Of a stretch of DNA of 64,000 bases, positions 34,401-43,938 are shown piece after piece (the first letter of the stretch is position 1; every line of letters starts with the position of its first letter). This DNA comes from Thiohalomonas denitrificans (GTDB lineage Bacteria > Pseudomonadota > Gammaproteobacteria > Thiohalomonadales > Thiohalomonadaceae). Where the stretch lies: the NCBI RefSeq assembly GCF_900102855.1, contig NZ_FMWD01000006.1:62001-126000 (forward strand), written 5' to 3'. Made by a program: the position numbers and the translations under genes. The notes beneath the pieces are model-generated. The model did not search any database, was not told where the DNA came from, and saw only the letters and a program-made list of their open reading frames with translations.

Positions 34401-35054
34401 ATGCTCGCACGGAAGCGAATCTTGGATGTTCTGCTGGCGACTTTATTTCTCTTACTACTCCTGCCCCTGCTGGCCTTCATCGCACTATCCATACGCATGT
34501 CGATCGGACGGCCGATTCTGTTCTCTCACATCCGCCCGGGGTTGCACGGCCAACCTTTCACGCTTTACAAATTCCGCACGATGACCGACGCGCGTGATGC
34601 CAACGGGAATGTGCTGTCCGACTCAGAACGTATGACCAGAATCGGTGCCTTTCTGAGGACCACCAGCCTGGACGAATTACCGGAGCTTTATAATGTATTG
34701 AAGGGGGATATGAGCCTGGTCGGCCCCAGACCTTTGTTGATCCGTTATCTCCCCTACTACACCCCGCTGGAAAACAAACGCCACGATTTCCGTCCCGGTA
34801 TTACCGGACTGGCGCAGATCAATGGCCGGCATTTGCTCGGTTGGGATCACCGGCTTCAACTGGACGTATGGTACGTGGAAAACTGGTCGATAATGCTGGA
34901 TTTCAAAATCCTCTGGCGCACCGCGTTCAAGGTGATCACCAAGGAGGATTCATTGGCCGACCCGACAATGGCGGGACTGCCCGATCTGGATGAGGAGCGA
35001 CGCTCTCGACTCCACCGTCGCTCTCTTGCGAGTGATGAAGCGACCGGCAGCTAG
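34401..35054 (+). CDS. Undecaprenyl-phosphate sugar phosphotransferase (PglC/WcaJ-type)
   Basis: 217 residues from the ATG at 34401 (MLARKRILDVLLATLF), with GGAGAG upstream; a frame extending to 34260 is noncoding. One N-terminal membrane helix (residues ~6-30), then the bacterial sugar transferase domain: FRTMTDARD, TSLDELPELYNVLKGDMSLVGPRPL and GITGLAQINGR. It starts glycan assembly by placing a sugar phosphate on the lipid carrier. The short single-helix form is PglC-like. The acetyltransferase follows 11 bases later. Confidence 0.92.
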   Translation: MLARKRILDVLLATLFLLLLLPLLAFIALSIRMSIGRPILFSHIRPGLHGQPFTLYKFRTMTDARDANGNVLSDSERMTRIGAFLRTTSLDELPELYNVLKGDMSLVGPRPLLIRYLPYYTPLENKRHDFRPGITGLAQINGRHLLGWDHRLQLDVWYVENWSIMLDFKILWRTAFKVITKEDSLADPTMAGLPDLDEERRSRLHRRSLASDEATGS

Positions 35055-35065
35055 GAGAGGACATC

Positions 35066-35758
35066 ATGCATATTCAGGCAACCGGCAATGTTTACCGGGC
35101 AAAGGCCGTGACCGGCATAAAAACAGTTACCGACATACTCATGTTCGGAGCCGGCGGGCACGCAGCTGCCGTATCGGATGTCATCAGGGACATTGAAGAT
35201 TTCAACATCTCGGGGGTGATCGATGATTCACCATCGCTGCAGGGCAAGTGTCTTTTCGGGAGCACGGTTATCGGTGGCCGCCAGCAGCTTTACATGAATG
35301 GCCTGGATACGATGGCGATATTCCTCGGAATCGGGGATAACCTTACGCGGGCCCGGATTGCCCGGTCTTTGGGAGGCCGGGAATTTCCGGTGCTGGTCCA
35401 CCCGACCGCGCACATCGGTACGAACGTCTCGTTGGGTGAAGGGACGGTCGTCATGCCACGTGCCATCATCGAAAACGGTGCAAGGGTGGGTGCCCATTGC
35501 ATCATCAATAACGGGGCCGTGGTTGGACATGGTTCGGTCGTTGGGGACTATTCTCACGTCAGTGGAAATGCCGTATTGGCCGGGGGCGTCAACCTGGGTG
35601 AGCGCTGCCTGATCGGCATTGGTGGATGCGTGTTGCCGAACGTTGCAATAGGGCAGGATTCGATAGTAAGTGCCGGCAGTGTTGCAAACCGTTCCGCCCC
35701 CGAGCGGCACTATATTATGAGTCCAGGTTCCCGAATCTTCCGCCGTTTCGAAAAATAA
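35066..35758 (+). CDS. NeuD/PglD-type sugar O- or N-acyltransferase
   Basis: 230 residues, preceded by AGGAGAGG. N-terminal nucleotide-sugar binding half with MFGAGGHAAAVSDVI (~26-40), then a left-handed beta-helix of hexapeptide repeats (VHPTAHIGTNVSLGEGTVV, ENGARVGAHCIINNGAVVGH). Members acetylate sialic acid or a 4-amino sugar; the PglD role in bacillosamine synthesis fits the neighbours best. Confidence 0.9.
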   Translation: MHIQATGNVYRAKAVTGIKTVTDILMFGAGGHAAAVSDVIRDIEDFNISGVIDDSPSLQGKCLFGSTVIGGRQQLYMNGLDTMAIFLGIGDNLTRARIARSLGGREFPVLVHPTAHIGTNVSLGEGTVVMPRAIIENGARVGAHCIINNGAVVGHGSVVGDYSHVSGNAVLAGGVNLGERCLIGIGGCVLPNVAIGQDSIVSAGSVANRSAPERHYIMSPGSRIFRRFEK

Positions 35759-35828
35759 CCGGTAGCCCTTTTCGTCAGTTCTTCACAAGAAATCGATCCG
35801 TCTGGATAGCACCCCTCGTGCGAGGCAC

Positions 35829-36463
35829 TCAGTCATCGAGCGGCGTAAACAGGGAATCGGCCGCGATGATCGAATCACCCTGCGCGGCGAGAGGAGGAAT
35901 GGTCACGTTTGCGGCAGTGGCCTTTATAACCAGTGCTTGCCCGTTCGGCAACACCAGCGACTGTTCATCAATTTCCGCAAAAAATTCATCCACTGCGCGT
36001 CGAGTCGAATGACGATAGGGATAGAATCCATAATCATTGAACAGCATGACTCCGCCCGGAACCATTCGCGGCCAGAACCACTCGCAGCAAGCCCGATTGG
36101 TGGGATAGAGATCCACATCGATATTCACCAGTGAATACTGCGCATCTTCCCGAACCTGGGCAAAGGTATCCGGGATCAGTCCCGCGTAAAACCGACACCG
36201 AGGCAGATGTTCGCTTAGGCGCTTTTTGACCCTCTTCAGGGAGGTATTCGAGAAACTGCCCGGGGAACAATAATCGCGCTCGGCAACCGCAATGGAAGGA
36301 ACCCCCTCGAAGGTATCGAAAAGATCGAGGCGCGCCGGCGAAGCGTTCCTTGCCAACGTCGATGCGATCACATGTGCAGAGCCCCCCTGATAGACTCCAC
36401 ATTCAGCTACACCCCCGGCCAGGCGAGATGCCCGCCGTACCAGCTGATGCAACAGGTAGTGTT
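35829..36463 (-). pseudogene. TylF-like methyltransferase, C-terminal part (split by IS)
   Basis: Native reading resumes right after the IS end with YLLHQLVRRASRLAGGVAEC, then GVYQGGSAHVIA (SAM-binding), DLFDTFEGVP, VNIDVDLY and VMLFNDYGFYPYRHS, typical of macrocin O-methyltransferase-like enzymes. It has lost its start and ribosome site to the insertion. The N-terminal part is at 37689-37928; the joined protein would be about 286 residues. Confidence 0.85.
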
Positions 36464-36467
36464 GTGG

Positions 36468-37343
36468 TCAACCGATTCCGGACACTTTGTTAAGGCCTTT
36501 CTCGAAATCGAGCGGCGTCCGGTAACCCAGCGTCGAATGTAATCGCACTGAGTTGTAATACACCGAGATGTATTCACGGACGTCAGCTATCGCCTCCTGC
36601 CGAGTGCGATACAGGCGGTCGCCCGTCCATTCCCGCTTCAGGCTACTGAAAAAGCGTTCCACCGGCGCATTGTCCCAGCAGTTCCCTTTGCGGCTCATGC
36701 TGCAAACCATCTCATGCTGCTTTAGCAACTTCTGGTAGCAGTGGCTCGCATACTGGCTGCCTCGGTCGGAGTGATGAATCAGCCCCTTCGGTGGTCGCCG
36801 CAAGTTCATGGCCATCAATAATGCCCGTGTGACCAGCGCCGTGGTCATACGCTTGTCGATGGCCCAGCCGACGACCCGGCGCGAGTACAGGTCGATGACC
36901 ACGGCCAAGTACAGCCAACCCTCCTGCGTCCACAGGTAGGTGATGTCGGTGCCCCAAATCCGGTTGGGCGCTTCCGGAGCAAACTGCCGGTTCAGAATAT
37001 TGTCCGCAACCGGATACCGGTGCTTGCTGTCAGTCGTGGCCTTGAATCGACGCTTTGCCTTCACGACCAGGTTCATCGATTTCATTAGCTTACGGACGCG
37101 GTAGCGACCAATCTTGAAGCCTTCTTCACGGAGCTTATGGACCATGCCTCGGCTGCCCAGGCTCTGCCTGGAGGCCGCAAACAGCGCCTTCATTCGCTGT
37201 CTCAGGCGCAGTTCGGTGGCGCAGACCACCTCGGCCCCTCGGGCTTTCCAGCCGTAATAGCCGCTGCGCTGTACGCCCATCACCCGGCATAGAATCGTGA
37301 CCGGATAACGAGCGGCATGATCCCGCACGAAGCGGTATTTCAC
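36468..37343 (-). CDS. IS3-family transposase OrfB (DDE integrase domain)
   Basis: 291 residues. HTH_21-like segment near the N-terminus, then the rve integrase core with D in WGTDITYLW, D in HHSDRGSQYAS and E in NAPVERFFSSLK, a complete DDE triad. The GTG start overlaps the orfA stop by four bases (GTGA). It is normally made as an OrfAB fusion through -1 frameshifting. It appears intact, so the element may still be active. Confidence 0.95.
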   Translation of the reverse strand: MKYRFVRDHAARYPVTILCRVMGVQRSGYYGWKARGAEVVCATELRLRQRMKALFAASRQSLGSRGMVHKLREEGFKIGRYRVRKLMKSMNLVVKAKRRFKATTDSKHRYPVADNILNRQFAPEAPNRIWGTDITYLWTQEGWLYLAVVIDLYSRRVVGWAIDKRMTTALVTRALLMAMNLRRPPKGLIHHSDRGSQYASHCYQKLLKQHEMVCSMSRKGNCWDNAPVERFFSSLKREWTGDRLYRTRQEAIADVREYISVYYNSVRLHSTLGYRTPLDFEKGLNKVSGIG

Positions 37344-37630
37344 TTCATTTCTTTCGCGAAGAAGGCACTGGCCTTTTTTAGGATTTCCTTCTCCATCTTC
37401 AGCTGCTGATTTTCGCGCCGAAGCTTTCTCAGCTCCTCGTGTTCATCGCTGCTCAGGGCCTCTCCGCTGGCCTGTGCCTGAAAATCCTTTTTCCAGCGCC
37501 CCAGCATATTGGCATTGATGTCCAGGCTTCTTGCTGCCGAACTGACGCTGTACCCCTGCTCAGTTACCAGCGCTACGGCTTCGCGCTTGAAATCGTCGCT
37601 ATAACGACGCCTTGTGTTCTTCTCTGTCAT
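37340..37630 (-). CDS. IS3-family transposase OrfA (helix-turn-helix)
   Basis: 96 residues. HTH (RYSDDFKREAVALVTEQGYS; AARSLDINANMLGRWKKDF) followed by a leucine-zipper-like coiled coil (ELRKLRRENQQLKMEKEILK). The slippery heptamer A-AAA-AAG occurs in the codons for Leu-Lys-Lys (plus-strand 37373-37379), shortly before the stop, the standard signal for -1 frameshifting into orfB. Confidence 0.95.
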   Translation of the reverse strand: MTEKNTRRRYSDDFKREAVALVTEQGYSVSSAARSLDINANMLGRWKKDFQAQASGEALSSDEHEELRKLRRENQQLKMEKEILKKASAFFAKEMK

Positions 37631-37688
37631 CGTTCACCTCGTCATGGCATTTTACGCCTTAACGCGGTGTCCAGAATCATTAGACCAC

Positions 37689-37928
37689 TTCAAGGTAGGT
37701 CCGATCGGGAGATGCCATCAACGCACCGTTCTGGCGCATCGACTTCAATAGTGTCGCGAACTCATCTTCGCCCTGGCCGATGAACCAGGGTGTAAACACC
37801 CGACGTCCAAAAGGCACTTGCAGTGTGTACTCTTTCCCGGCGTAGATATGCGATTCGATCCACCTCCAGAGGCCATACCAGGGTTTCCTTGCGATCTTCC
37901 CTAGCTTCGGAATGTTCGCACGCTCCAC
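37689..37928 (-). pseudogene. TylF-like methyltransferase, N-terminal part (split by IS)
   Basis: 80 native residues, from MERANIPKLGKIARKPWYGL to MASPDRTYL, then the frame enters the IS and stops. The stretch FIGQGEDEFATLLKSMRQNG is the usual region before the SAM-binding domain in this family. It joins in sense with YLLHQLVRRASR at 36463 downward. A truncated product could still be translated. Confidence 0.8.
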
Positions 37929-38263
37929 ACGACTCTCCCTGTCTTACCTGAACGCTTAAGGTAAAGGGTAGGCGGTATTGTGGTGTTTAAAAGACGCAGC
38001 GGTAAGAATCGCGAAGGTCTATTACGCGCCGGCATAGCCGGGAATTTCCGGTGAGAATTGTGTCTTCTTCCACTTCGCACAGGACCCGTTTCCCGGCGCA
38101 AAAAAAAGACGACGGACATGGCTACCGGAACGGAGAACACCACAAAAACAATGCAGCTTCAATTTTGGTCCAAGGTGAGGGAGCAAACCGCAGCAGGAGA
38201 CATTTAGACGGAACGTCAGCGGCTTCCAGGCTTTTCAAGCCGGGAAGCCGCTGACACTATTCG
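37929..38263. other. Noncoding gap with a strong hairpin
   Basis: 335 bases without a gene. GTCAGCGGCTTCC (38215-38227) pairs with GGGAAGCCGCTGAC (38242-38255). On the minus strand it follows the PKD/beta-helix gene by 9 bases and probably ends its transcript. The rest shows nothing recognisable. Confidence 0.5.
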
Positions 38264-39586
38264 CTAATCGACAGTTAGTCCCGTGGGGGGATTGGGTGCC
38301 GCCGCACAATCATCCCAGTTCAGCTGGAGATCATCGATTGGGATTAGATCATCAACTTTACGGCAGTTGATCTGGATGTCCGTCCCGTACTGAAGCCAAA
38401 ATCTCGGGCTGCTGTCTATGATTTCATTGTGAGAAATATCCAGATGGCGAACTCCTGCACCCGCCACGGCCACACCACTTCTCACCGGCGTCCCGAGCCG
38501 CCAGATGTAACCGCTGACATTCCGGAAGGTATTGCCGCGTATTTCACCCCATCCATCCATGAATTGTCCGCCATAACTAATATCTTCAATCACATTGTCG
38601 ACAATCCTGAAGCGGCCATTAGCCGAGGCGTGCGCGTCAAGTTCCGCTCCCACTGCAGCATCGTAATCATACTGAACATGATTACCCACAAAATCATAAC
38701 CAGTGTTTGCGATAACGCTCCCGTCGCCGTTTGCTGCAACATTGTGTCGGTTGTGGGAAAATTCGTTGTTTCGAACCACCGCATACGCAGCATTCGTCAC
38801 TATAATACCGTACCCAGACCCAGAACGAATATTATGGTGAATTATGTTGTTTTCGTAGGTCGTTGAGCCGCCAGAGACCGAAGTTGCGTATTTAAATCCG
38901 GAAATGTCCGAATTATCGATGTAAAGATTTTTATATCCGGAATTCCTAACACCATAATTACTCTCTCCGGGCCCGACTATCGCAAGTGCAGAAATACGTG
39001 CGTTATTTCCGGCAGCTTTAAGAATATACTGATCGGAGCTAGAGGTGTTCTTGAGGATTGTCTTACTCGGGCCTTGTCCTTTCAAAATAACGCCCGACGG
39101 AATGTCTATCTGTTGGGAAACCGCGTAGTCTCCTGCTGGAATATCGACGATGCCGGCAGCACCTTGTAATGAATCGATCGCCGTCTGAATAGCAGACCCT
39201 GTGGTTCCGGATACAGTAACCATTGGCAGTGTTCCCACATCAACACTCGTGCTCGTCTTACCGGTGGTACCGTCGTACGCCGTGACCGTCAGGGCTACTG
39301 TGTAGGTGCCTGGCTGCTCATAGATATGTGTAGTAGAACTCAGGTATGTGCCGGAAGATGATGTTCCGTCACCAAAATCCCAAGCATAGTGTTCGATACC
39401 AAACTTATCCCCTTCATCGCCCATGGGATTCCGACCCGTGGACTGTGTTCCGTCGAATGAGATGGTTGCCCCACTCTGTTGCTGCTTCCCCACGTAGATG
39501 GTTGCTTCTGCTGCAACGACTGTTGCAATACCGCCTATCGCAAGACCAAGTCCCAGGATAGCCGACAATATATGTCTGCCTTGCAT
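38264..39586 (-). CDS. Secreted PKD-domain / right-handed beta-helix protein
   Basis: 440 residues. Signal peptide ~1-26 (HILSAILGLGLAIGGIATVV), a PKD domain (~30-115, with YAWDFGDGTSSSGTY and YEQPGTYTVALTVTAYD), then a pectate-lyase-like parallel beta-helix (~130-400) beginning GSAIQTAIDSLQGAAG and rich in N-x-I/F turns. Such proteins bind or cleave polysaccharides outside the cell, so it may trim or anchor the polymer made by this cluster. The chain ends PNPPTGLTVD, the usual beginning of a fibronectin type-III domain, so the gene may be truncated. No catalytic residues could be assigned. Confidence 0.82.
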   Translation of the reverse strand: MQGRHILSAILGLGLAIGGIATVVAAEATIYVGKQQQSGATISFDGTQSTGRNPMGDEGDKFGIEHYAWDFGDGTSSSGTYLSSTTHIYEQPGTYTVALTVTAYDGTTGKTSTSVDVGTLPMVTVSGTTGSAIQTAIDSLQGAAGIVDIPAGDYAVSQQIDIPSGVILKGQGPSKTILKNTSSSDQYILKAAGNNARISALAIVGPGESNYGVRNSGYKNLYIDNSDISGFKYATSVSGGSTTYENNIIHHNIRSGSGYGIIVTNAAYAVVRNNEFSHNRHNVAANGDGSVIANTGYDFVGNHVQYDYDAAVGAELDAHASANGRFRIVDNVIEDISYGGQFMDGWGEIRGNTFRNVSGYIWRLGTPVRSGVAVAGAGVRHLDISHNEIIDSSPRFWLQYGTDIQINCRKVDDLIPIDDLQLNWDDCAAAPNPPTGLTVD

Positions 39587-39770
39587 GCGCCTAACCCCAC
39601 TTGAAAGTTATTTCGAGCTTCCGGCATCTGCGGCCGGAGATGTCGTGTAGCTTAAATGGGGCTTGCCTGCGAGCGCTGTGAGCCGTGTTGCAAGATTGAT
39701 TTGGCCCTCGTCGCAACCCGGAGCAAGTTTGTGAATGCGCCTCGGCGTACTTGCAATGAGCGTACCTGTG

Positions 39771-41066
39771 TCACGCTTGCCGCGGGCCGGCAGTTGACAT
39801 GGGAGCCGGAGCGGACGTCTCGGACGGTGCCTTGATGGTTGCGACGCGGTTTCCCTGTCTCTCATAGGCCATCACAAGCACATGCTCCAGCTGGTTTGCG
39901 AGCACGTCTCGGTCGAACAGACGTTCCGCGGTGGCTCGTGCATTCTCGCCTGCCTCTCGCATCCAGACCTGATCACGCAGTGAACTCACAATCTGAGCGA
40001 CGGCTTCTTCGGTCGACTTACCCCACACGACGAGCCCGGCCTGTTCCCTGGTCACCAACTCTGCATGCCAGCCTCCATAGTTCAGCAAGACGGGAGTGCC
40101 CGATGCCAGTGCATCGAAGAACTTGTTCGCCGAATTGGCCTGCATTTCGGGCAGGTCAACGAAAAGGCTGCAAGCCAAGTCCGCTGCTGCGAGGACATCA
40201 GGCATTTCTCTCTTGGTGACCGGGTCCTCCAGGAACAGATTCGTTTCGTAGACACCGAGGGCCTTTGCCTTTTCAATGATTTTGGTCCGCTCCTGTCCAT
40301 CCCCAACCAGAAGGATCCTGATATCAGGGGCAGTTTTCAGCAGTCGGGCGGCAATATCCACCAAGTAGCCCGCCCCGTTTATTCGACCGAAACTGCCCGC
40401 GTAGACGATAAGCGGCCGTTCACCCAACCACGCTCGGGCACGCCGGAAGGCCGCTCCGGATCTCGTTGCCGCGTGAAACAAATCGTTGTCGCTGCTATTC
40501 GGTATTACGGCCACGCGGTCAGACGGATATCCGGTTCTGCATACTCCGTCACGCATGCCCGGAGATAGCGCAATAACTGCTTCAGAGTTCCTGTACGCCC
40601 AACGTTCCAGCCAGCGGGCTGAATGCTGCCACACGGGGTTTTTCAGCGCGCCTATGGCTATCGGTAGTTCCGGCCATAGATCCCTGACTTCGAATACCAT
40701 CGGCACAGAGTGTCGGCGGGCGGCATATACAGCCGGTAAAGCGATGGTGAGCGGTGTGCTGGTGGCCAGTATCAAATCACTGGGAAGTGAAGCTGCTTTC
40801 CGGCCCGCGCTAACCACAAATTGCAAAAATGAATTGATACGCTGCCGGTAGCTCATGTAATTGGAATAGGGAACAGGGGCCCAGTGCACGGTAATTCCAT
40901 CTTCGACGGTTTCAAATGGGCTTGTTTTAACATCATTGTGGCGCCACGAGGTAATCATGTTGACCTGATGCCCCTTATCCACCAGACGGCGTGCCATCTC
41001 GTAGGACCGGGTGCCACCGGACATGTCAGGAGTATTGAAGTACTGGTGTATGTAGGTAATTCGCAT
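39771..41066 (-). CDS. Glycosyltransferase family 4 (WbuB-like)
   Basis: 431 residues from the ATG at 41066 (MRITYIHQYFNTPDMSGGTR), preceded by GGGTGAG; the frame extending to 41144 overlaps the preceding gene. GT-B fold: N-terminal Rossmann half with FEVRDLWPELPIAIGAL, C-terminal half with VYAGSFGRINGAG, ILLVGDGQE and the donor-binding SANKFFDALASGTPVLLN. It resembles L-fucosamine transferase WbuB. A cytoplasmic enzyme adding one sugar to the lipid-linked unit. The tail beyond ~410 is low-complexity. Confidence 0.9.
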   Translation of the reverse strand: MRITYIHQYFNTPDMSGGTRSYEMARRLVDKGHQVNMITSWRHNDVKTSPFETVEDGITVHWAPVPYSNYMSYRQRINSFLQFVVSAGRKAASLPSDLILATSTPLTIALPAVYAARRHSVPMVFEVRDLWPELPIAIGALKNPVWQHSARWLERWAYRNSEAVIALSPGMRDGVCRTGYPSDRVAVIPNSSDNDLFHAATRSGAAFRRARAWLGERPLIVYAGSFGRINGAGYLVDIAARLLKTAPDIRILLVGDGQERTKIIEKAKALGVYETNLFLEDPVTKREMPDVLAAADLACSLFVDLPEMQANSANKFFDALASGTPVLLNYGGWHAELVTREQAGLVVWGKSTEEAVAQIVSSLRDQVWMREAGENARATAERLFDRDVLANQLEHVLVMAYERQGNRVATIKAPSETSAPAPMSTAGPRQA

Positions 41067-41140
41067 AAGCTCACCCAATCCATTGAAAAGCCCGCATTTA
41101 TCGAATATGAAGTTAAAACCTCTGAATCCACTTCCGGGTT

Positions 41141-42262
41141 TCAACCGCCGAACAGACCTCCGTAGAGGCCGAGCAATTTTTTCTCTTCATTCGGCCAGTT
41201 GTAGTGATCCCGAACCGCACGCTGTCCGTTATCGCCCATTTGTCGGGCCCACTCGGGATCGTCAATCAGCGAATCTATGGCAGCCGCGATCTGCTGCGAG
41301 CTGCTGGGATCAACGCAGATTCCACATTGGTTTCCCTCGATGATTTCCTGCCACAGAGGAAATCTGGAAGCGATTACCGGCAAACCTGCGCTCATGTACT
41401 CAAACATCTTTACCGGTAGTGCGTCCACATAGTTGATCGTCGAATGCAGTGTCACCAGGCCTGCCATGGACCTTGCCAGAACCTGACGAATTTGATCCCG
41501 GTTGAGCCATCCCAATTGGTCGACACCTTCCCAACCTGCGTAAGATTTCACCTCCAGTTCGGTTTGCCGGTCGGAAAACCGCCCACCCAACTGCAAACGA
41601 GCTCCACTTTTCACATGCCCGACTGCACGCACCATTTCTTTTATGCCACGACTAGCCGTGATATCGCCGACATAACATATCTGATGTTGCTTCAGCGACC
41701 AATTTACCTCGTCTTCAGCCAACTCTCCGAGTATCGGAAAGTTGTTGATATCGACAGAATTTGCATTTATCGCCAGAAACTTGTCGCGGATAAATGGCGT
41801 CGCCGCGACGACAGCATCGAGTTGTCTGCAAACCCAGGCTTCGTACCTCCTGAACGCATTCGAAAAAAGCCATCTGGCTGGTCTGTTCAGATACGACTTC
41901 CCCCGGATTTGCATGGGCACATCTTCATGTGAATCGAAGATCACTTTTTTGCCCATTCGCTTCAACTTCAGTCCGGCAGGAAGCAGCTCAGGATCATGCA
42001 GGTGATAGACATCCGCATCTATTTCCTTGGCCTTTTTCAGCATTTTTCGCGTCGTGAGGGTAAACCGGTCCCTGCGCCCCTGCGGTAATCCAACGTCGTA
42101 GACCAAAACCCCGTTTTTCGTCACATCCCCCTTTCCATCGGCCACCACCAGTGCCACACAATAACCCGCCCTGGCAAGGGACTGCGCTTCTTTTATAAAA
42201 ATGCGAGTGTCATAACGGGCATGAACCGATGTAAGATGGCAAATTTTGAAGTCGTGCTGCAT
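41141..42262 (-). CDS. Glycosyltransferase family 4
   Basis: 373 residues from the ATG at 42262 (MQHDFKICHLTSVHARYDTR). GT-B fold with VYHLHDPELLPAGLKLK, VIFDSHEDVPMQIRGKSYL, ICYVGDITASRGIKEMV and the C-terminal KMFEYMSAGLPVIASRFPLW (donor site with Glu). The LTSVHxxYDTRIFxKE start marks a group common in polysaccharide clusters. Donor and acceptor unknown. The next gene in the cluster starts 75 bases after its stop. Confidence 0.9.
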   Translation of the reverse strand: MQHDFKICHLTSVHARYDTRIFIKEAQSLARAGYCVALVVADGKGDVTKNGVLVYDVGLPQGRRDRFTLTTRKMLKKAKEIDADVYHLHDPELLPAGLKLKRMGKKVIFDSHEDVPMQIRGKSYLNRPARWLFSNAFRRYEAWVCRQLDAVVAATPFIRDKFLAINANSVDINNFPILGELAEDEVNWSLKQHQICYVGDITASRGIKEMVRAVGHVKSGARLQLGGRFSDRQTELEVKSYAGWEGVDQLGWLNRDQIRQVLARSMAGLVTLHSTINYVDALPVKMFEYMSAGLPVIASRFPLWQEIIEGNQCGICVDPSSSQQIAAAIDSLIDDPEWARQMGDNGQRAVRDHYNWPNEEKKLLGLYGGLFGG

Positions 42263-42327
42263 ATGTGTGTCCCACGGCGCCGGTCGTAAGGAGCGGACCG
42301 AAACCAATATTCATCGTCAAACTGCTG

Positions 42328-43638
42328 CTACGTATTTGTTACGTGAACTCTTCTCGAAGAGAGCAATATTGCTCTCGCGCAGAAACCCCATCCGAGTGCT
42401 GCTATTGGCCAAAATACCGGCTTGGCGGCAGTCATTAGTAGCAGAGAGCAGAAGTTTGTGGTGAACGCCAACATCCACACAGGGTCTTGTGTTTTTATGG
42501 CGACCAGGCGCTTAATAGAAATCAGCAAAGGCGACAGGGATAGCAACAAGTACCAGAAGAACCCGAGCACGCCGTAATTAACCCAACCGGAAAGCATATT
42601 GTGGGCATAGCTACCAGTGCCCCCACCTTCAACCACATGTCCTCCGAAGTAGCCGAACACCGGTGTATCCAACACCTGTCGGATCGCAATTTCGTTTAAC
42701 CACTGCCTACTTTGCCACGAGCTAGAGGAAGGCAAATCAAGAATTTCCAACTGTCGGCTCTGGATCAAGGATTCGTACCCGAGGGAAATCGTAACCGAAG
42801 TACCACCAATGGTTGCGATCATGAGCAGCGCGTAACGTCCATCCTTTAGCATCAGCATGGAGACCATCAACAAGGCGGTAGCCACAAATGCGTAAAACTC
42901 CGAGCGAGCTCCGAGCAGGAACAGGATGAAAAGGCCCCCCAACAGGAGCACAGTACGCTGTTTGATAGTGCTGGCGACGGTTAGGAGGATAATCAGAATT
43001 ACAAGGGTGCTTCGCGCAAACCCCTGATAGCTCGCAACATGATCTGCGTTATACATGCGACTGGCGTTGAACGTCAGTTCGCCCGTCTGGACGACATAGA
43101 GCAGCAGGAATCCGAGAATAAGTAGAAAGGAACCCGCGAGAGTGCGGTATAGCGTTGATGAATATTCAGGCAAAAACATTCCCACAAAAAACAGCGCTGA
43201 CCACAGAACTGCAGTCTCAACCGACTGAATGAAAGCCACTTTTACATAAGCACCGTCCAGAACAATGGTGTGTGTAAAAGCCCAGATAAGAGTAAAGGTG
43301 ATAAACCCGAAAACGGCCAGTATATAGGGGCTGATGACATTGGCATATCCCCGTAGGATTAGTGGAAACAAGGCGGCAAAGATCACCACCAGCAATGCAG
43401 ATGAGAATCCGAACAGCCCATCCAGAATAGCGGGAAGAGTGACGCCGAACGCCGCCACAGAGTAGTGAACAAACACGAAGCCGGGAAAAAGAACAATCAA
43501 CCCACCCACCGATACGAACTGGGCCACACGCCAAGGGTCGAATCTCTGCGTCGGCATATCCCTCATAGACTGACGTCTGAACAAATCAGCATCGTCGTCG
43601 ACATGCGTGCTGTAAATGTTCTCTACTGGCGATGCCAT
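42328..43638 (-). CDS. Wzy-type polysaccharide repeat-unit polymerase (O-antigen ligase family)
   Basis: 436 residues from the ATG at 43638, after AGGGAA; a frame to 43701 has no ribosome site. About 10-11 hydrophobic segments from ~40 on, a large periplasmic loop (LPSSSSWQSRQWLNEIAIRQ; PVFGYFGG; SYAHNMLSGWVNYGVLGFFW) with the HN-x-hydrophobic motif common to Wzy/WaaL proteins. It would join repeat units in the periplasm together with the Wzx-like flippase and Wzc-like chain-length protein. Sequence identity among Wzy proteins is low, so the call rests on topology and context. Confidence 0.78.
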   Translation of the reverse strand: MASPVENIYSTHVDDDADLFRRQSMRDMPTQRFDPWRVAQFVSVGGLIVLFPGFVFVHYSVAAFGVTLPAILDGLFGFSSALLVVIFAALFPLILRGYANVISPYILAVFGFITFTLIWAFTHTIVLDGAYVKVAFIQSVETAVLWSALFFVGMFLPEYSSTLYRTLAGSFLLILGFLLLYVVQTGELTFNASRMYNADHVASYQGFARSTLVILIILLTVASTIKQRTVLLLGGLFILFLLGARSEFYAFVATALLMVSMLMLKDGRYALLMIATIGGTSVTISLGYESLIQSRQLEILDLPSSSSWQSRQWLNEIAIRQVLDTPVFGYFGGHVVEGGGTGSYAHNMLSGWVNYGVLGFFWYLLLSLSPLLISIKRLVAIKTQDPVWMLAFTTNFCSLLLMTAAKPVFWPIAALGWGFCARAILLSSRRVHVTNT

Positions 43639-43938
43639 TTTATTCCCTAGCCTTTGCCCCGCGTCACACGAGGCGCGGCAAGATCCTGAAATTTTCTGCA
43701 CTTATGGTGGAGATCGGAGCAGGATCCCCAAAAGCAATTTTTCTGAGCAAATCGCATTCAATTGCAAAAAGCCAGTTCTAGCATATTCCCTCAGCTTGGT
43801 GCTGTATCAGCCAATGTGGCGTTCACGTACGCCTTACAGGAAGCTTCCAAAACAATAGTAGCTAAATAGCGATCCCGATTGCACCGTGACTGCCATCCAA
43901 TATCAACTTTTTACCCGGCACTGAGGAAGAATAGTCGT

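Larger units (their letters stand above)
36464..37688 (-). mobile_element. IS3-family insertion sequence (1225 bp)
   Basis: Bounded by terminal inverted repeats of 22 bases: GTGGTCAACCGATTCCGGAC at the left (36464-36485) and the reverse complement of GTGGTCTAATGATTCTGGAC at the right (37667-37688). It contains orfA and orfB with a frameshift signal. A clean target duplication is not seen, although TACCT occurs within a few bases of both ends. It interrupts a methyltransferase gene. Confidence 0.92.
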
